Below are positions 6,778-14,132 of a stretch of 14,976 nt of DNA, one piece after another. A program made the position numbers and the translations under genes. The stretch lies in contig JAEYRT010000197.1 in assembly GCA_023435325.1 (NCBI GenBank), forward strand, positions 1 to 14,976, in the 5' to 3' direction. Source of the DNA: Pseudomonadota bacterium. GTDB lineage: Bacteria; Pseudomonadota; Gammaproteobacteria; Burkholderiales; Burkholderiaceae_C. The notes below the pieces were generated by a model, which was given only the letters and a program-made list of their open reading frames with translations, ran no database searches and had not been told where the DNA came from. Each line of letters starts with the position of its first letter. Position 1 is the stretch's first letter.

Positions 6778-8646
6778 TTACAGCACCTCACTCGCAAAGT
6801 CTGCCAGGCGCGAGCGCTCGCCGCGTGCCAGCTGGATATGGCCGCTGTGGGGCCAGCCCTTGAAGCGGTCCACGGCAAACGTCAGGCCGGAAGAACCTTC
6901 GGTCAGGTAGGGGGTGTCGATCTGCGCCAGATTGCCCATGCAGATGATCTTGGTGCCGGGGCCTGCACGGGTGATCAAGGTCTTCATCTGCTTGGGCGTC
7001 AGGTTCTGTGCTTCGTCGATGATGACGTACTTGTTCAGGAAGGTGCGACCGCGCATGAAGTTCATGCTCTTGATTTTGATGCGGCTGCGGATCAGCTCGT
7101 TGGTCGCAGCGCGGCCCCATTCGCCAGGATTGCCGCCGTCGCCCTTGGCGAGGAACTCCAGGTTGTCGTCGAGTGCGCCCATCCAGGGGCCCATTTTCTC
7201 TTCCTCGGTGCCGGGCAGAAAACCGATGTCCTCGCCCACGCTCACGGTGGCGCGGGTCATGATGATTTCGGTGTAGCGGCGATCATCCAGCACTTGTGAC
7301 AGGCCGGCAGCCAGCGCCATCAATGTCTTGCCCGTGCCGGCCGTGCCAGTCAGCGAAACAAAATCCACATTGGGGTCCATCAGCAGGTTCAGGGCGAAGT
7401 TCTGCTCGCGGTTGCGTGCATTCACGCCCCAGACATTGTGCTTGCTGCTGCTGTAGTCGCGCAGGGTTTCGATGACCACGGTTTTGTCGCGCAACTCCAC
7501 CACACGTGCGTGCAGGCTGGGCTCGCCCGGCGCCTCGAAGAAGACGTACTGGTTGATCAGCATCTGGCCCGAAAGTGGGTGTGTGAAGCTGTAGTAAGTG
7601 CGGCCGCGGTCTTGCCAGCTTTCGACATGCTTGGCTTTTTTCCAGAAATCAGTGGGCAGGGGCAGGCTGCCGGTGTACAGCAGATCGCCGTCGTCCAGTG
7701 CCTTGTCGTTGCGGTAGTCCTCCGCAGGTAAACCGAGGGCGCGTGCCTTGACGCGCATATTGATGTCCTTGGACACCAATACCACCTCCTGCTGGCCTTG
7801 CTTGAGCAGGCGCAGAGCTTGCACCACGCCCAGGATCTGGTTGTCGGCCTTGCCTTGCGGCAGGCTGGACGGCAGTTTGTTGTCCAGCGGCACGGTCTGG
7901 AAAACCAGGTGGCCGGTGGCGCCTTTCTGGCCTGTGGCATCCAGCTGCAGGCCGATGGCCAGGTCGGCATCCTTTTGTGCATCGACCAGGGCATCCAACG
8001 TACGGCTGACCTGACGGCCATTGCGCGCCACCTCGGTCATGCCCTTTTTGTGCGCGTCCAGTTCTTCCAGCACCACCATGGGCAGGAAGATGTCGTGCTC
8101 TTCAAAGCGGAAGATGCTGGTGGGGTCGTGCAGCAGCACATTGGTATCCAGCACAAACAGGCAGGACTGGCTGGAGCGCTTTTTGCTCACCGGGGCAGCT
8201 GGTGTCGGCGTGCTGGCGGCTGCAGCTTTGGTGGCTCTGGCAGGTGCTTTGGCCTTTGGCAGTGCGGGTGAAACTTCCGTGGCAGCGGGCGTGACGGATT
8301 TGGTGGATGCAGAGGGCGCGGCAGGGGTGGATGGTTGGGCGGCCTGCACGGCCGCGCGTTGCTCGGCCAGGCGTTTGGCTGCTGCATTGGTGGCTGCGCT
8401 GGCGGTGGCGGTATCTGCCGGTGCTGCTGCTTTCTTGCGGCCGCGCGCAGGCGTTGCCGGCACAGAAGCCGTGGCTTCGGTAGTCACCGCTGCAGGCAAT
8501 GCGACTGCATCTGCGTCTGCTGCTTCATCAAGATCGATCACAGCAGTCTTGCTGCTGGCAGCACGCTTGCCAGTGCGTGCGGTCACGGCAAAAGCTTCCT
8601 TGGCAACGCGCGCGGCGCGTTTGGTCGGGGCTGGAGGCAATGGCAT
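6778..8646 (-). CDS. PhoH-family ATPase with N-terminal PIN domain (PhoH2/YlaK type)
   Basis: A 622-residue protein in three parts. Residues 1-160 are low-complexity, rich in Ala, Pro, Thr and Lys (for example RGRKKAAAPAD, PKAKAPARATKAAA). Residues 161-300 are a PIN nuclease domain: FVLDTNVLLHDP with Asp167, VVLEELDAHKKG with Glu194/Glu195, and VSKDINMRVKA with Asp294, the acidic residues expected to bind metal. Residues 405-622 are the PhoH ATPase: Walker A GTAGTGKT (434-441), Walker B VIIDEAQN (541-548) and IICMGNLAQIDTPY. Characterised PIN-PhoH proteins act on RNA as helicase/nuclease; that is family knowledge, and the substrate here is unknown. The ATG at 8646 was chosen; the longer frame from GTG 8685 begins within a terminator stem. 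AAGGA lies 11 nt upstream. Confidence 0.93.
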   Translation of the reverse strand: MPLPPAPTKRAARVAKEAFAVTARTGKRAASSKTAVIDLDEAADADAVALPAAVTTEATASVPATPARGRKKAAAPADTATASAATNAAAKRLAEQRAAVQAAQPSTPAAPSASTKSVTPAATEVSPALPKAKAPARATKAAAASTPTPAAPVSKKRSSQSCLFVLDTNVLLHDPTSIFRFEEHDIFLPMVVLEELDAHKKGMTEVARNGRQVSRTLDALVDAQKDADLAIGLQLDATGQKGATGHLVFQTVPLDNKLPSSLPQGKADNQILGVVQALRLLKQGQQEVVLVSKDINMRVKARALGLPAEDYRNDKALDDGDLLYTGSLPLPTDFWKKAKHVESWQDRGRTYYSFTHPLSGQMLINQYVFFEAPGEPSLHARVVELRDKTVVIETLRDYSSSKHNVWGVNARNREQNFALNLLMDPNVDFVSLTGTAGTGKTLMALAAGLSQVLDDRRYTEIIMTRATVSVGEDIGFLPGTEEEKMGPWMGALDDNLEFLAKGDGGNPGEWGRAATNELIRSRIKIKSMNFMRGRTFLNKYVIIDEAQNLTPKQMKTLITRAGPGTKIICMGNLAQIDTPYLTEGSSGLTFAVDRFKGWPHSGHIQLARGERSRLADFASEVL

Positions 8647-8676
8647 AAATGTTTCAGTCCTTGTTGGCAGGGCTGC

Positions 8677-8717
8677 AAAAAACACAAAGCCGCCGGGCGT
8701 GGGCCCAGGCGGCTTTG
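8677..8717 (-). terminator. Rho-independent terminator after bcp, 30 nt upstream of phoH
   Basis: On the minus strand CAAAGCCGCC (8717-8708) pairs perfectly with GGCGGCTTTG (8694-8685). A 4-bp GGGC/GCCC stem extends it inside, separated by one unpaired base. TG and then six T (8682-8677) follow. It would end bcp transcripts, but only 30 nt remain before the phoH ATG and no promoter is visible in them. It may therefore act as an attenuator that sets how much transcription enters phoH. Confidence 0.85.
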
Positions 8718-8779
8718 GGGGGAAAGGGTTTGCAATGCTGGGTCAAAACGCGCAAAGGCATATGGCCCATTATGCATGT

Positions 8780-8808
8780 CTTGATGCTGACGAAACGTCA
8801 GCATCAAG
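8780..8808. repeat. Perfect 13-bp hairpin directly after bcp
   Basis: CTTGATGCTGACG (8780-8792) and CGTCAGCATCAAG (8796-8808) are perfect inverted repeats around AAA, 11 nt past the bcp stop. Neither strand has a T-run after the stem, so it is not a standard terminator. It could protect the 3' end of the bcp message or bind a protein. Confidence 0.6.
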
Positions 8809-8819
8809 CTTGTGGAGGT

Positions 8820-9308
8820 TTAGGCTGCTTTCTTGGCTGCAGTCTTCAGGGCCTTGACGGCCTTCAGAACATCATCCACGTGGCCAGGCACCTTCAGGCC
8901 GCGCCACTCTTGCACCAAAATACCATTTGCGTCGACCAGGAATGTCGAGCGCTCAATGCCCTTGACCTTCTTGCCGTACATGATTTTGTTCTTGACCACG
9001 CCAAACATGTGGCACATTTTCTCTTCGGTGTCTGCAATCAGCTCGAAAGGCAGTTCCAGCTTGGTCTTGAAGTCGTTGTGCGAGTTCATGTTGTCGCGCG
9101 ACACGCCAAATACCACTGCGCCAGCTTTTTCGAAGTCCTTGAATTTGTCGCGGAACTGCATGGCTTCGGTGGTGCAACCAGGGGTGTTGTCCTTCGGATA
9201 GAAGTACAAGATCACAATTTGGCCATTGTGCGAGGTGTTGGTGACCTTCACGCCACCTGTCGCATTGGCTTCAAATTCGGGAAGGGGTTTGTTGACAACG
9301 ATCGCCAT
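8820..9308 (-). CDS. bcp: Bcp/PrxQ-type peroxiredoxin (thiol peroxidase)
   Basis: A 162-residue thioredoxin-fold enzyme that reduces hydrogen peroxide and organic peroxides in the cytosol. The peroxidatic cysteine is Cys45 in the motif YPKDNTPGCTTEA (residues 38-48). The FGVSRDNMNSH segment (67-77) and the STFLVDANG strand are also typical. The usual resolving cysteine five residues later is replaced by Met50. The only other cysteine is Cys99 (EEKMCHMFGV), at the position of a third cysteine in E. coli Bcp. The enzyme is therefore either 1-Cys or uses an unusual pairing. It ends in a Lys/Ala tail (KTAAKKAA). ATG at 9308 with GAGAG about 10 nt upstream. It lies between the DUF498 gene and phoH on the same strand. 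Confidence 0.95.
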   Translation of the reverse strand: MAIVVNKPLPEFEANATGGVKVTNTSHNGQIVILYFYPKDNTPGCTTEAMQFRDKFKDFEKAGAVVFGVSRDNMNSHNDFKTKLELPFELIADTEEKMCHMFGVVKNKIMYGKKVKGIERSTFLVDANGILVQEWRGLKVPGHVDDVLKAVKALKTAAKKAA

Positions 9309-9403
9309 GCGCTTTTATCTCTCGGGAGTAGTCGTTGGAATGCCGAGGGGTGTAGGGTAGATATTGCTTTTGTAGGTAAGTACGCCCCCGACCGCAACCT
9401 GCA

Positions 9404-9432
9404 ATTTTACCCCGAAACGCTAGTTTTGACGA
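9404..9432 (-). promoter_or_regulatory. Possible sigma-70 promoter of bcp
   Basis: On the minus strand TCGTCA (9432-9427), a 17-nt spacer and TAAAAT (9409-9404), with four and five of six matches. A start near 9397 leaves a leader of about 89 nt before bcp. No OxyR-like operator could be identified with confidence. Confidence 0.45.
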
Positions 9433-9446
9433 GCCCCCTGCGGATA

Positions 9447-9815
9447 TTACTCCAATAACAGTGCGGCTATCACATTGCGGCCTTCTCCGGCCAGTACGTT
9501 GTAAGTGCGGCAGGCGGCATGGGTGTCCATGGTCTCCAGGCCAATGCGTTTTTCCATGAGAGGTTGCAGCCAGGAAGGGTGGACGAAACGGATCTTCTCG
9601 CCGCTGCCGAAGACGATGAGTTCGGCGTTCAGTGCCGCCAGCTCCGCGAAGTGCGCAGGTGTCAGGTCCTCGAAACGCTGGCAGTTCCAGGGGCGCAAGA
9701 AACCACTGGAGCCAATCAGCATGGAACCCGTGTGCTGTACCTTGTTGACCGCAATCCAGCCCGGGCCGTAGCTGGTGACCATTTGTACGTCAGATTGGTC
9801 GGCGTGCAGTTGCAT
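9447..9815 (-). CDS. Mth938-like (DUF498/Xcc1710-type) protein
   Basis: A 122-residue protein of the small Mth938/DUF498 family, whose eukaryotic relative NDUFAF3 helps assemble respiratory complex I; the bacterial role is not settled. Family features seen: WNCQRFEDLTPAHFAEL (43-59), the strand and turn AELIVFGSGEKIRFVHP (64-80), IGLETMDTHAACRTYNVL (91-108) and a closing EGRNVIAALLLE. The Cys at 102 lies in the conserved ACRTYN stretch. ATG at 9815 has AAAGGA 7 nt upstream. It is followed on the same strand by bcp after 138 nt and is divergent from alaA. Confidence 0.88.
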   Translation of the reverse strand: MQLHADQSDVQMVTSYGPGWIAVNKVQHTGSMLIGSSGFLRPWNCQRFEDLTPAHFAELAALNAELIVFGSGEKIRFVHPSWLQPLMEKRIGLETMDTHAACRTYNVLAGEGRNVIAALLLE

Positions 9816-9908
9816 GAGATTTTCCTTTGTGGAGGGGCGCCGGCTGGGGCGTGTTGCACACCACCTTTTCGACAGGGAGCATGGGCACCTTCGTTTGCGG
9901 GGAGGTCT

Positions 9909-9936
9909 TTGGCGCGATCTGTGTTCAAATTATAGG
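9909..9936. promoter_or_regulatory. Divergent promoter region between the DUF498 gene and alaA
   Basis: On the minus strand there is a perfect TATAAT (9934-9929), though no good -35 box lies at 16-18 nt. On the plus strand TATAGG (9931-9936) with TTGGCG (9909-9914) 16 nt upstream could serve alaA. The two -10 boxes overlap, so the transcripts could compete. Otherwise the 178-nt gap shows nothing recognisable. Confidence 0.4.
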
Positions 9937-9993
9937 TTTCACCGAGGTGCGGGCGCGCCTTGGTGCCACTTCGAGCCATCTGGGATATCTGCC

Positions 9994-11280
9994 ATGAAGA
10001 CCGTCCAAAAATCCGCCAAATTAGCCAACGTCTGTTATGACATCCGCGGGCCGATCATGGACGCGGCCAAGCAGATGGAAGAAGACGGCCACAAAATCAT
10101 CAAGCTCAACATCGGCAACTTGGCTGTATTTGGCTTTGATGCGCCGGATGAAATCCAGCAGGACATGATCCGCAACCTGCCCAATTCGGCCGGTTATTCG
10201 GACAGCAAGGGCATCTTTGCCGCACGCAAGGCCGTGATGCACGAAACCCAGCGCCAGGGCATCAAGGGCGTGACGCTGGACGATATCTATCTGGGCAATG
10301 GCGCGTCTGAGCTGATCAGCCTGGCCACCAATGCCTTGCTGGATAACGGCGATGAGTTGCTGTTGCCCGCACCGGACTATCCGCTGTGGACCGCGGCGAC
10401 CAGCCTGTCGGGCGGTACGCCGGTGCACTACATCTGCGATGAAGCCAACGGCTGGATGCCCAGCCTCGACGATATCCGCGCCAAGGTCACGCCGCGCACC
10501 AAGGGCATTGTGGTGATCAACCCCAATAACCCCACGGGTGCGCTGTACTCCAAGGAGCTGTTGTTGGGCATTATCGAGATTGCACGCGAGCATGGCCTGG
10601 TGATCTTTGCCGACGAGGTGTACGACAAGGTGCTGTACGAAGATGCCAAGCACATTCCCATGGCGACCTTGTCGCACGATGTGCTGACCATCACGTTCAA
10701 CTCGCTGTCCAAGGCGTATCGCTCTTGTGGCTACCGTGCAGGCTGGATGGTGATCTCGGGCGATAAGAAACCTGCCAAGGATTACATCGAGGGTCTGAAC
10801 ATGCTCTCCAACATGCGCCTGTGTGCCAATGTGCCCGGTCAGTGGGCGGTGCAGACGGCGCTGGGTGGCTACCAGTCCATCAACGATCTGGTGTGCGAAG
10901 GTGGCCGTCTGCGCGTGCAGCGCGATGTGGCGTGGGAGATGATCAACGCCATCCCCGGCGTGAGCTGCGTGAAGCCCCAGGGTGCGCTGTACATGTTTCC
11001 GCGTCTGGACCCCGAGGTCTACCCCATCACCAACGACCAAGACTTTTTCCTGGAAGTGCTGCAAGAAACCAAGGTGATGCTGGTGCAGGGCACCGGTTTT
11101 AACTGGCCCAATCCCGACCATTTCCGCATTGTGTTCCTGCCACATGAGGCGGATCTGCGCGAAGCCATCAACCGTCTGGCCATCTTCCTGGCCAAGTACC
11201 GCCAGCGCCATGGCACGGACAAGATTGCCGCAGCCAAAGCTGCCGGTAAAGGCAAAGCCAAGCTGCATGTTGCGGCTTAA
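9994..11280 (+). CDS. alaA: PLP-dependent alanine aminotransferase (AlaA/AlaT type)
   Basis: A 428-residue fold-type I aminotransferase close to E. coli AlaA (YfbQ), which makes alanine from pyruvate with glutamate as donor. Visible landmarks: LNIGNLAVFGFDAP (38-51), GNGASELI (101-108), PAPDYPLWTAATSL (125-138), NPNNPTGALYS (176-186), Asp207 in IFADEVYD that holds the PLP ring nitrogen, Lys240 in SLSKAYRSCGYRAGW that forms the Schiff base, and Arg378 in HFRIVFLP that binds the substrate carboxylate. Residues about 408-428 form an Ala/Lys-rich tail. The ATG at 9994 was chosen; a longer frame from 9775 overlaps the divergent gene's start. hom and thrC follow. Exact substrate preference is inferred. 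Confidence 0.92.
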   Translation: MKTVQKSAKLANVCYDIRGPIMDAAKQMEEDGHKIIKLNIGNLAVFGFDAPDEIQQDMIRNLPNSAGYSDSKGIFAARKAVMHETQRQGIKGVTLDDIYLGNGASELISLATNALLDNGDELLLPAPDYPLWTAATSLSGGTPVHYICDEANGWMPSLDDIRAKVTPRTKGIVVINPNNPTGALYSKELLLGIIEIAREHGLVIFADEVYDKVLYEDAKHIPMATLSHDVLTITFNSLSKAYRSCGYRAGWMVISGDKKPAKDYIEGLNMLSNMRLCANVPGQWAVQTALGGYQSINDLVCEGGRLRVQRDVAWEMINAIPGVSCVKPQGALYMFPRLDPEVYPITNDQDFFLEVLQETKVMLVQGTGFNWPNPDHFRIVFLPHEADLREAINRLAIFLAKYRQRHGTDKIAAAKAAGKGKAKLHVAA

Positions 11281-11286
11281 ATGTTT

Positions 11287-11315
11287 TTGATAGCTACAAG
11301 CGCAGACTCCATAAG
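11287..11315 (+). promoter_or_regulatory. Possible hom promoter embedded in a palindromic repeat
   Basis: TTGATA (11287-11292, five of six matches), a 17-nt spacer and CATAAG (11310-11315, four of six) would start transcription near 11322, about 32 nt before the hom ATG. The -35 box is at the left edge of the palindrome and the -10 box is in its loop, so an RNA started here lacks the left arm and cannot fold the hairpin. Confidence 0.4.
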
Positions 11316-11331
11316 CGCTGTAGCCCTTTTT
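11292..11331 (+). repeat. Intergenic palindrome copy A, terminator-like, between alaA and hom
   Basis: GCTACAAGCGC (11293-11303) pairs with GCGCTGTAGC (11315-11324) as a 10-bp stem with one bulged A and an 11-nt loop. CC and TTTTT (11327-11331) follow, as in a rho-independent terminator. The left arm carries the AGCT-N5-CGC signature. It begins 12 nt after the alaA stop and ends 22 nt before hom. Confidence 0.6.
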
Positions 11332-11353
11332 GACGTAGAAGCGTAAGAGACTT

Positions 11354-12688
11354 ATGAAACCGATCCAAGTAGGCCTGTTGGGCATTGGCACCGTGGGCAG
11401 CGGCACTTTCAGCGTGCTGCAGCGCAACCAGGAAGAGATCCGCCGTCGTGCGGGTCGTGGCATTGAGATTGCCATGGTGGCCGACTTGGACACGACGCGC
11501 GCCAAGCAAGTCGTGGGCGATGCCGCCAAGGTGGTGGGCGATGCGCGTGAAGTCATCGCCAACCCCGAGATCGATGTGGTGGTGGAGCTCATCGGCGGTT
11601 ACGGCATTGCCAAGGCGCTGGTGCTGGAAGCGATTGCTGCGGGCAAGCACGTGGTGACGGCCAACAAGGCGCTGCTGGCTGTGCACGGCACGGAAATCTT
11701 CAAGGCCGCAACTGAGAAGGGCGTGATCGTGGCCTATGAAGCAGCTGTGGCCGGCGGTATCCCGATCATCAAGGCGCTGCGCGAAGGCCTGACTGCCAAC
11801 TCCATCCAGTGGGTGGCGGGCATCATCAACGGCACGACCAACTTCATCCTGTCCGAAATGCGTGACAAGGGTCTGGACTTTGACGTGGTGCTCAAAGAAG
11901 CACAACGCCTGGGCTACGCCGAAGCGGACCCTACCTTTGACATTGAAGGTGTGGATGCTGCCCACAAGGCCACCTTGATGAGCGCGATTGCCTTCGGCAT
12001 TCCCGTGCAGTTCGACAAAGCCTATGTGGAAGGCATCACCAAGCTGGCCGGTGCAGACATCAAGTACGCGGAACAGTTGGGCTACCGCATCAAGCTGTTG
12101 GGCATCACCAAGCGCACCGACAAGGGCGTGGAGCTGCGCGTACACCCATCGCTGGTGCCAGCTAAGCGCCTGATTGCCAATGTCGAAGGCGCAATGAACG
12201 CCGTCGTGGTGCATGGCGATGCCGTGGGTACCACGCTGTACTACGGCAAGGGCGCAGGTTCCGAGCCCACCGCTTCGGCCGTGATTGCGGACTTGGTGGA
12301 TATCGCCCGCCTGCACGGCGCAGATCCTGCACACAGCGTGCCTGCACTGGCTTTCCAGGCGAATACCCTGGCCGCTGCAGGCAATGAGTTGCCCGTGCTG
12401 CCCATGGCTGAAGTTGTCACCAGCTACTACCTGCGCATTCGCGTGGCGGACGAAGCGGGCGTGTTGGCCAAGATCACCACGCTGCTGGCCAATGCCGGCA
12501 TCAGCATTGACGCCGTGATCCAGCGCGAAGCCGATGAAGTGGGCGGTGAGGGCTCGACCCAGACCGACCTCATCATCCTGACCCATGACACCCGTGAAGG
12601 CGATATGGACAAGGCGCTGGCCGAAATCCAGGGCCTCGGCACCGTGCTGGCTCCCATCACACGCATTCGCAAGGAAGAGTTGAACTGA
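11354..12688 (+). CDS. hom: Homoserine dehydrogenase
   Basis: A 444-residue enzyme that reduces aspartate semialdehyde to homoserine, the branch point to threonine and methionine. Residues 1-130 are the NAD(P)-binding fold (GLLGIGTVGSGT, 7-18; VELIGG; TANKALLA, 102-109). The catalytic domain carries GIINGTTNFIL (156-166) and the conserved GYAEADPTFDIEGVDAAHK (187-205) with the acidic and Lys residues used in hydride transfer. Residues about 358-434 form an ACT domain (LRIRVADEAGVLAKI), usually the site of threonine feedback. There is no aspartate kinase fusion. ATG at 11354 with AAGAG 5-6 nt upstream. The stop codon overlaps the thrC start as TGATG. Confidence 0.98.
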   Translation: MKPIQVGLLGIGTVGSGTFSVLQRNQEEIRRRAGRGIEIAMVADLDTTRAKQVVGDAAKVVGDAREVIANPEIDVVVELIGGYGIAKALVLEAIAAGKHVVTANKALLAVHGTEIFKAATEKGVIVAYEAAVAGGIPIIKALREGLTANSIQWVAGIINGTTNFILSEMRDKGLDFDVVLKEAQRLGYAEADPTFDIEGVDAAHKATLMSAIAFGIPVQFDKAYVEGITKLAGADIKYAEQLGYRIKLLGITKRTDKGVELRVHPSLVPAKRLIANVEGAMNAVVVHGDAVGTTLYYGKGAGSEPTASAVIADLVDIARLHGADPAHSVPALAFQANTLAAAGNELPVLPMAEVVTSYYLRIRVADEAGVLAKITTLLANAGISIDAVIQREADEVGGEGSTQTDLIILTHDTREGDMDKALAEIQGLGTVLAPITRIRKEELN

Positions 12689-14112
12689 TGTTGTACTTGT
12701 CCACCCGCGGTCACGCGGACCGCAAACGCTTTTGCGACATCCTGCTCGAAGGCTTGGCCCCTGATGGCGGTTTGTACCTGCCCGAGCACTATCCGCAAAT
12801 TGACGATGCCAAGTTGACCGAACTGCGTCAGGTCTATGCCAACCAAGGCTACGCCGCGCTGGCGTATGAAATCCTGTCGCTGTACATCGACGACATTCCT
12901 GCCGACGACTTGCGTGCCCTGTGCGCCAAGACGTACACCGAAGAGGTGTTTGGCACCGAAGCCATCGTGCCCGTGCGCAAGCTCGAAGACAACCTGTACA
13001 TCGAAGCCTTGTCCAACGGCCCCACGCTGGCTTTCAAGGACATGGCCATGCAGTTGCTGGGCAACCTGTTCGAATACGAACTGGGACGCCGTGGTGAAGA
13101 GCTGAACATTCTGGGTGCAACGTCTGGCGACACCGGCAGCGCGGCCGAATACGCCATGCGCGGCAAAAAAGGCGTGCGCGTGTTCATGACCAGCCCGCAC
13201 GGCCGCATGAGCCCCTTCCAGCAGGCGCAAATGTTCAGCCTGCAGGACGAAAACATCCACAACATCGCCATTGAAGGCGTGTTTGACGACTGCCAGGACA
13301 TCGTCAAGGCCGTATCGAACGACCACGCGTTCAAGGCCAAGTACAAGATCGGCACCGTCAACTCCATCAACTGGGCGCGTCTGCTGGCCCAGGTGGTGTA
13401 CTACTTTGCCGGTTACCTGCAAGCGTCCACACGCAATGAAGAGAAGGTGAGCTTCACCGTGCCTTCGGGCAACTTTGGCAACATCTGCGCAGGCCATGTG
13501 GCGCGCCAGATGGGCTTGCCGATCGCGCAACTGGTGGTGGCGACCAACGAGAACGATGTGCTGGACGAGTTCTTCCGCACAGGTGTCTACCAGGTGCGCG
13601 GCTCGGCCAACACCTACGAGACTTCCAGCCCTTCGATGGATATCTCCAAGGCCAGCAACTTTGAGCGCTTTGTGTTCGATTTGGTGGGCCGTGATGGTGC
13701 GCGTACCAAGCAAATGTTTGCCGAAGGCGTGGCCAAGCAGGGCAAGTTTGACTTGAGCCAAGATGCCTGCTTCCAAGACGCAGCCAGCAAATACGGTTTT
13801 GTCAGCGGCAAGAGCACGCATGCCGACCGTTTGGCTACCATCAAGGATTGCTATGAGCGTCTGGGACAGATGATCGACACCCACACCGCCGACGGCGTGA
13901 AGGTGGCGCGCGAGCACCTGCGAGCGGAGCCCATGATCGTGCTGGAGACGGCGCTGCCGATCAAGTTTGCAGCGACGATTGAAGAAGCACTGGGCCGCCA
14001 GCCCGATCGTCCGGTCAAGTTCGACGGCATTGAAGCCTTGCCCAAGCGCGTGGTTGTCATGCCTTCGGATGCGGACAAGGTCAAGGCCTATATCCAGCAA
14101 CACTGCGATTGA
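12688..14112 (+). CDS. thrC: Threonine synthase
   Basis: A 474-residue fold-type II PLP enzyme that turns O-phosphohomoserine into threonine. Seen: the family opening MLYLSTRGHA with FCDILLEGLAPDGGLYLPEHYP (15-36), GPTLAFKDMAMQLLG (111-125) with Lys117 as the PLP lysine, and the phosphate-binding loop GATSGDTGSAA (about 143-153). NSINWARLLAQVVYYFAGY, TVPSGNFGNICAGH and the SSPSMDISKASNFERF segment complete it. The length suits the long form of threonine synthase found in proteobacteria and fungi. Its ATG shares one base with the hom stop, so the two are translationally coupled. A terminator lies about 130 nt downstream. I see no threonine leader-peptide attenuator anywhere upstream of hom. 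Confidence 0.98.
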   Translation: MLYLSTRGHADRKRFCDILLEGLAPDGGLYLPEHYPQIDDAKLTELRQVYANQGYAALAYEILSLYIDDIPADDLRALCAKTYTEEVFGTEAIVPVRKLEDNLYIEALSNGPTLAFKDMAMQLLGNLFEYELGRRGEELNILGATSGDTGSAAEYAMRGKKGVRVFMTSPHGRMSPFQQAQMFSLQDENIHNIAIEGVFDDCQDIVKAVSNDHAFKAKYKIGTVNSINWARLLAQVVYYFAGYLQASTRNEEKVSFTVPSGNFGNICAGHVARQMGLPIAQLVVATNENDVLDEFFRTGVYQVRGSANTYETSSPSMDISKASNFERFVFDLVGRDGARTKQMFAEGVAKQGKFDLSQDACFQDAASKYGFVSGKSTHADRLATIKDCYERLGQMIDTHTADGVKVAREHLRAEPMIVLETALPIKFAATIEEALGRQPDRPVKFDGIEALPKRVVVMPSDADKVKAYIQQHCD

Positions 14113-14132
14113 GCAGTGGCAGGTTTAAAAAG

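Noticed and set aside
8200..8646. Possible frameshift or unrelated gene in the Ala-rich region before the PIN domain
   Set aside because: The frame is open and continuous from ATG 8646 into the PIN domain, and third-position GC bias does not change; a disordered extension is the simpler reading.
11281..11353. Threonine-operon leader peptide with Thr/Ile codons before hom
   Set aside because: No short frame rich in Thr or Ile codons precedes the hairpin; the hairpin belongs to the dispersed repeat family.
10021..14103. Long minus-strand open frames (10021-11592, 11294-12586, 12427-14103) opposite alaA, hom and thrC
   Set aside because: Each is opposite a well-recognised gene and gives His/Val/Gly-rich nonsense-like protein with no motifs or ribosome binding site logic.
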